DNA of 64,000 nt, taken from the NCBI GenBank assembly GCA_003342895.1, contig PTFA01000311.1, forward strand, positions 377,804 through 441,803, given 5' to 3'. Under the pieces are notes generated by a model. That model was not told where the DNA came from. It was given only the letters and a program-made list of their open reading frames with translations, and searched no databases. This stretch comes from Casuarius casuarius. Lineage: Eukaryota > Chordata > Aves > Casuariiformes > Casuariidae. This document shows positions 58,059 through 64,000 of the stretch, piece after piece (the stretch's first letter is position 1; every line of letters starts with the position of its first letter). The translations under genes were made by a program, and so were the position numbers.

Positions 58059-58114
58059 AGCTTGTCAGCTACTAATATAAAAATGCAGCTTGTCAGCTAC
58101 TAATATAAAAATGC
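58059..58114 (+). repeat. Perfect two-copy 28-bp tandem duplication
   Basis: The unit begins AGCTTGTCAGCTACTAATAT and ends AAAAATGC. Copies at 58059-58086 and 58087-58114 are identical, so the duplication is recent or conserved by chance. Confidence 0.95.
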
Positions 58115-61100
58115 CTATTTTTTGTGGTCTCCAATTTTGCTTTGTTTCATTACATTCGAAAACGTGCAATTTCCAGGAAGTTGCTGAAGAAAATCATCAC
58201 TGACATTTGTAAAATTTTCCTGAAGGTAATTCTCCCTTGCTTTTCACCCCTCCTGTCCAGCTAAACACCTCAATAAGATGCAAATCCATTTTGTTAAACC
58301 GAGCTTTTATTTTTTGCACTGATCTCCAAAATACAGTTATACCACAGTTATTTTTTCAGTATGCTCTCTGTTGCAACTACAGTTAGCAATGACACACTCT
58401 TGTTATGAATCTACAGTGATTTGTCATTTCTTTTTCATGTCTTCAGCATCAAGCTTTGGTAGAAACCTATTTGTGATGTCTACAAGAATTACAACACAGC
58501 ACCAGGGATTTGGACATACAAACTGGAAGCAGATAAAATTTCTGAGACCAGCTGGAATTTAATTTCAAATAAAGAACAAAAGCATTTGGTGCTTTAGTGG
58601 CTTGAACTTAGCAGAGAGTGTTTTGAAGAAGCTTGCATCAGCTTAAAAGAAAAGCCTTGGCGATCTCTTCATGCAGTATTGCTGTGGTATAACAACAGTC
58701 TAACGCCATAAGACTGAGTTATAGATTAAAAGTACAGCTGGAACACTGTAAACAAAGATGATGCCAAAACGCAAGATCTTTGTGTTTGTGGAAGTGCTGC
58801 TGGCAGAGCTGAGGACTCCCCGGGCTGGATTCTAACCGGAATTTCCCTCTGCTACCAGGTGGCCCTGTTCTGCAATTCTGTGACGGATATCATGTGTTCA
58901 GTACTGGAGATACTGGGGGAATATGTTTGTATAAGACAGGGGAGGTACGTTGTACTAACCCTGGGCTGCTAAAGTGGCTTAAAATACTTTTATTTATATT
59001 TCTGTACATTTTTTGTAACTGAAGTTGTGAAACCCTGGTCCCTGAGTGTATCACAGCATATCAGAAACAGAAGCTTGCACATTCCTTCACCTGCAAATGC
59101 AGGGTGCATTTTAAAAGCACTCACTGCTGGCGTCATTCTGCTTCCACTGAAATAAAAGTTAGATCCACTTCTCCTATTTCCATCCTTACTCTTTATTAAT
59201 TTCTCTCAAAGAAAAGCATATAAAACACTGCTGACAAATCTCTTCAGTTTCATAGACTTTTCTGGGGGTACTTGGATGCAGTATATGAGGATCTATCATG
59301 TGCCTCTCACATTACTGGATACCACATGACAAATTAAGCATATCTGGCTGCATGGTGGGAGTGTTCATACACATGAGGTCCTGTGTAGGAGCTGCCTGAA
59401 TGTGTTATCTTAACAAAATACAGGAGGTGAATGAGATTAAAGCCTTTTATGTGGTATGACAGGCTTATATACTCCTGACACCTTTATATATACACCCCTG
59501 ACCCAGAACAGCAAATGCCTGGCTTTTGGTCTCTGGGATGGTGGAGAGGATGCAGGGCTCTTGGCAGAGAGGGCCAGGCAGTGTGTCAAAGGCTAGTTGG
59601 ATTATTTTGGCAGGCAGGATTTGGTCTGCATCACTGCAGTTTTAGCACTTTTGGTGTACAGTGTATCACTGTGAGATGTAGGAATTGGAGATTTCTAGGT
59701 AAAGCCTGAGACTGTGAGATAAATGAGAACAATTTACACAACTTGGGATCTAGAAAAAGATGAGAGGTACTGTTCCTTAATATTGCTTCTGGAAACAAAA
59801 TTTATTCTGAGTTAAAAACTAGTCTGTTGATGCTGAACTTTTGTCAAGCAGAGGTGACTGATATCTCTATAAATCCTAGGAATCGTAAATATCTTAAACT
59901 GCTAATCTGCAAGCTAACTGATTATGAAAGCTGGAAAAGCAAATTTATTTTGCAGTTTTTCAAACTCTAGAATTTTTCTTGTAGCACTTTGAAATTTTAA
60001 ATGATTCTGTAGCCTAGCACAAGAGCAGTGCCTAGCATGCTGGCTTAGCTTTAAATTCCCACGCTGAATGAGACAGAGCTGGCATTTGAAACCAGATGCT
60101 CCAGGTAACCGCCCTGAACAGTGTGTGGATAGCTGTCTAGGTGTGTATGATGGTCTCTTTAACTTTGGGCAAATGTTCTGTACTTGCTGACATGGTGTGG
60201 TCCATTCTCACAGAAAATTTTCGTTCTGATGAATAGAAATTATCCACAGAAAAAAAAATCAAGCAAAAAAAAACCCCAGAAAGTGTTTCCTGAGACGTTT
60301 CCCAACTGTCTCTAGGGACTAATTTTAATTTCAACTCCCCCTAAAACTATTTTTAATTTGGACCACCCAAGAAGGAGCACAGGAGAAAGAAAATAGGAAT
60401 GGCTGTATGTGATGCATGTTAGTAACTAGAATGTCCCAGGCTTAAAATGTGGATTCTGGACAATGGGAGTATGGTACAGCTATATAAAAAGTTGTTTGCT
60501 ATGTGACATATATTCACTTAATATTAAAATTAACCATGAGAAATAGAGTTAGGAGCCCACAGGAGTTAAGGAAGATTTGCATTTGTTGCTTACACACGCA
60601 GAACTTTCCACACATACTGGTTTGGGTGCAATAGCATGCAGTTTACCTCCACATATTTAGGCTTTGTCCTATTTCATCTCTAAGGGCAAAGCTTGTGTTT
60701 TCTTTCTGAATGCCCAAATACTTTGAGAGGAGTAGAGCTAAATTTCTGAAAAATGTTTTTCTGAAAAAAATATTGTAGCTGAAATTTCACTGCCTTGGCC
60801 TAATGCAGTTTCTCTGCATGTGTAACCCTCAGCTAGTGGGATGGCGAGATGTGCCATAGACAGGTCCATTAGTTGCAATTCTGATCTCATGTACTTGTTT
60901 CATGGCAGGATACATTAGTCACTAGGTTCTCTCATAATCCTTGGCTCCTCCACAGCCCTGTTGCCAGTGAGGCTTTCTGTAGACCCAGTATGTGCTGGGA
61001 CCTTCATTTTAGTTTGGTCCCAGTTAGCCACTGAACGTGGGTCTTCACCACCACCACAGAGAAGCCAGCAAGAGGCCTTCACAGTAGGCATAATTGCACG

Positions 61101-61906
61101 TGGTGTTTGAAAAGTGTTAGTGTTACCAAGTCTTATGATTTCTTTGCTGAAATCCACTTGGAAAAAAAGTGAGTCTGTAGCCTTGGTGTTTGTGAAGAAA
61201 AGCTTCAAAAACATGACCTGAACTCACCCTACATCAAAAGGCAAATAAACCACACAAATGTATTTATTTATTTTTCAATAACTCAAGTTACAGCTAATCT
61301 CATGATGTTTTGTGGTTTGACTCATGGTTTTCAAAAGCTTGAGGTTGGCAATAGTGAGTAATACATATAATGTCGCATACAAAGCAAAACCAGCTTGTAT
61401 TTAACAATTATTTTTTTTATTCAGGAGTTATATAATGCCAAAACCAGATTCTGCTGTGTGCTCTTGCCTGCCACTGTATGATCTGTCCTCAAGAGTCCAG
61501 GCCCCTGGCTTTGGAAGGGAGAACTTGAATCTCGACAACTATATCCTATCTGTAAGTAAATAGTTTTGTAAGCCACGAAGCTGGTGAGCTCTGTTTCCGT
61601 ATGAATTTGTGTCCTCTCTCTTCTGCATTGCCCTCCTCTGCCCTACCAGTTCCAGGTTTCTGCTCTGTCAGGTAGGACGTGGGCATGTCCCCTCTGTAGA
61701 CAGCCCAGTCACATACTGTTTAAGAGGTGTTTAGGTTCTGTCTGCCTTTCTTTGAGCAGAGTCATGCTCTCTGCAGCCCCGTTGCTGAGGAACTATCATC
61801 TTCATGAAAATTCTGGGACCTTCATGCTCTTTGAGACTTCCCTCCTTTCCAGGTCTAATCGAGACTGACCAAAAATTTCAAAACTATTAGGGCAGATGCT
61901 GGTTAC
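58115..61906. other. Unique noncoding DNA, no gene seen
   Basis: A GC-richer patch at 58795-58880 contains a 25-codon frame starting ATGATGCCAAAACGC but no splice donor or protein match is apparent. Other open frames are below 100 codons. No clear mobile element. Confidence 0.5.
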
Positions 61907-61933
61907 ATATATATATATATATATATATATATA
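61907..61933. repeat. (AT)13 microsatellite
   Basis: Twenty-seven bases of perfect AT alternation, cruciform prone. Confidence 0.95.
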
Positions 61934-62159
61934 GTTTCATTTGGAAATTAGACTAAAAATAAAAGCTTCTGCATACCGTATACATGAAGGTATCAAAAAA
62001 GGCAAAGGATAAAAACTTGATGCCAATTAATTCTCAGGCAATCTCATGATGTGCATTTCACCTATAGCTTGCATGTGTTTTCTCTGTGTATTTGCCACTT
62101 TTCCTCTGGGGTTTATATAGCAAAATGCGCAGATAAATATATTCTGAAAAGAAATCTAA

Positions 62160-62680
62160 GTTTTTAAAAAAATTACTTATTTCCCGAATCACCTATCAGG
62201 ATTTTATTAAATCCGTGTTTTACTTTTTATCACGCAAAGAAAGCAGCGCTCAACAATGATCAAGCAGCAACTTAATTGCCTTAGCAGCCATTATGTCTCA
62301 CTTAGTAGTACCAATGTTGTTTTTCTGCAAAAGGATGCTTTAATACTTTGTTATTATCATTACTAGAGCATTCTTAGGCTGGGTGTGCAAGAGTGCAGAG
62401 CATTACTGTACTGATGCTGATCATTTCCAAGTGTTTTACCCAATGGGAGCATAGCACCTTTGTGGATCTCCATCTGTCCAGCTAGGGAAGAGCTGGTTGT
62501 CTTGCACCACATGCAGGGAGCCTCATTGTCTCGCAGCCTATTTGCAAGGATTAAACCCCAGCCTGCATCCAAAACTGGTGAGCTAATTAACTCTTTAATT
62601 ATTGATTCACCACTTTGGGCTTTGCACACATACAATAATTATCTCCATGTTTTTTTCTATTCCATTGTCACAGATTAGAG
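62160..62680. promoter_or_regulatory. Candidate conserved noncoding block (speculative)
   Basis: Complex, non-repetitive sequence with many transcription-factor-like words: CACGCAAAG, AACAATGATC (SOX-like ACAATG), AACTTAATTGCC, CTCATTGTCTCG (SOX-like), GGATTAAACCCC (bicoid-like GGATTA), GAGCTAATTAACTC (TAATTA core), TTTAATTATTGATTC. Such density over 500 bp contrasts with the bland DNA around it. Regulatory function is inference only. Confidence 0.25.
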
Positions 62681-62989
62681 CTGCTTTTAGACAGCTAGTG
62701 TGTCTTTCCAGGCCCTTCAAGAGAACAGACTGAATACTGAGATGTGCTGTCAGCCCAAGGGTTGCAAATATCAACTTGTCTTTTGTTCCTATCAGTAATC
62801 ATGGAATATTAAGTTAGTGAGAAAGGCTGCTTATAGAAAATTTCGTTAAAGTTGTGGGAAAAAATCACTATAACACTGGGGAGGTCCTTCAAAAATAACA
62901 CTGAGAAAAATATCTTCACATTTTTATTATTAAATATTTAGAAGAGTTTCTGCATTTGCAACTAAGAATAAAATTCCAGTGCATGTCTC

Positions 62990-63230
62990 ATTTTTAAAAA
63001 CCTAACTAAGCTTGCTGCTAATTAATGTTATCAAAAGAGAGCGGGATTGTTCTGCTGTCTTTTTATCTCTGCATGATGAGTACCTTCAAATATACTCCCT
63101 TCTCCCATTAACAGCTGGATGTCATTTGAAAACTGGGTAATAACAGTTACTATTCTCAGCAGAACCGTTGAAGCCCTCCCTCTGGAGGCTGATATATAAT
63201 AAAATATGCACTCCACATTTCAACTTTAGA
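62990..63230. promoter_or_regulatory. Second candidate conserved noncoding block (speculative)
   Basis: GCTGCTAATTAATGTTATC, CTTTTTATCTCTGCATGATG and GTCATTTGAAAACTGGGTAA give it a similar texture to 62160-62680. No coding potential: short frames only. Inference from composition. Confidence 0.2.
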
Positions 63231-64000
63231 TGTATACATAGCTAGATTTTTTTTCCACATTAATTGAAAAGCTAGGGATTTGCAGGTGAAGATAGCAGCA
63301 GGATGTCTTCTCAGGTTGCAGAGGTTGGTCAAAGGTCAGAATGTCATGAACCATCATATACTAGTTTCCTAATGTATCCGTAAGAAGTTTATCTTATATA
63401 AATTTCTGCTCCCTCCTCCCAAGAACTCTTGAATCCTAAATTTCTTGTTTTGATATCTATGAGCATAAGTCCCCCTCTTTCCTCACTTATCTTCCCCCCA
63501 CCCCCACCACCATAGGCAGTTAAGTCTGTCGTATTTTATTTTGCAGCGTAAATATAACTCGAGAAATTTGCTTGCATTTGCAACAGGCTATGCCTGTACT
63601 GTTTATTAGGTTGTTCCTCTGTTATTGTTTGTATGTTCTGTGTGTCAGAGGTTGACTTAATTGTGGCTTTTCTCACACTGACACAAGACATATTGCACTT
63701 CATTATGCATTTAACCATAAGTCTTCATGCTTGTAAGGTAAGAAGTTAATACCAGTTCCATGTGTTGGTTTGACTTCTTAAGTATGATGGAGAATCAGTT
63801 GCTACCTGTGTGAATTATGTCTTTTTTCTTCTTTTTTGCTAGTATTTTGGATAGATTATAAGAGTCTGTGCACTGTTATTTTTGTGTAAGCCGGGGCTTG
63901 AGATTTATAACTGATGATCAGTGTGGACATAGCTACCGATGGTTAACCAGCTAACCTCTTCCCATAGAATTTGCATCAAATCTCCTGTTGATTTCAATGG
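63231..64000. other. Noncoding DNA to window end
   Basis: C-rich run CCCCCCACCCCCACC at 63494-63508. The final bases (CCTGTTGATTTCAATGG) resemble a common amniote repeat motif ('ccattgacttcaatggg') that would continue past the window edge. No gene. Confidence 0.45.

Noticed and set aside
58752..58840. Short frame starting ATGATGCCAAAACGC in a GC-richer patch
   Set aside because: Only about 25 codons, no splice donor or homology evident.

Overview
This is nuclear genomic DNA from an amniote, almost certainly a bird. The best evidence is a 5'-truncated CR1 LINE at 30200-30605. It has the 3' untranslated region and the octamer-type 3' end (TTCTGTGA / TTTTGTGA) typical of avian CR1. A much older CR1/L3-type LINE lies in the opposite orientation at about 49065-50030. 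Decayed MIR/CORE-SINE copies, a solo endogenous-retrovirus LTR with a 6-bp target duplication, several microsatellites and AT-rich DNA without CpG islands complete the picture. I cannot name the species or chromosome from the sequence.

No protein-coding gene, coding exon, tRNA, rRNA, snRNA or CRISPR array could be supported on either strand. The longest open frames are 134-158 codons. They are either low-complexity (microsatellite translation) or show no domain, codon bias or splice context I recognise. The window reads as an intergenic desert or the inside of a very large intron.

Layout. 0-9 kb is mostly unique DNA with a candidate conserved element (2.19-2.57 kb), a G-run, a Z-DNA-prone CA/CG tract, a TTTTC repeat and an ancient repeat at 8.6 kb. 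9.4-18.2 kb holds a decayed DNA-transposon-like element and three tRNA-SINE-like heads. 18.26-18.67 kb holds the solo LTR (minus strand), the youngest-looking insertion here: TSD intact, TATA and two CCAAT boxes intact, 12 CpGs kept. 19-30 kb has a hairpin/palindrome pair, a MIR, a locally duplicated block with a TCTA microsatellite and a second MIR fragment. 30-49 kb has the CR1, a compound TTTAC/TTTTA repeat, a C-run, a third MIR, hairpins and two CA tracts. 49-51 kb has the ancient CR1 followed by a (TTTTC)n array of at least 190 bp, broken by one N and a phase jump. 51-64 kb is mostly unique, with two short tandem duplications, an (AT)n tract and homeodomain-motif-rich blocks at 62.16-63.23 kb that could be enhancers.

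There are no genes here to work together. The functional content, if any, is likely cis-regulatory. I found no convincing new biological system. The points most worth checking are the solo LTR and its nearly palindromic target, the candidate conserved noncoding blocks, and the broken pentanucleotide array.
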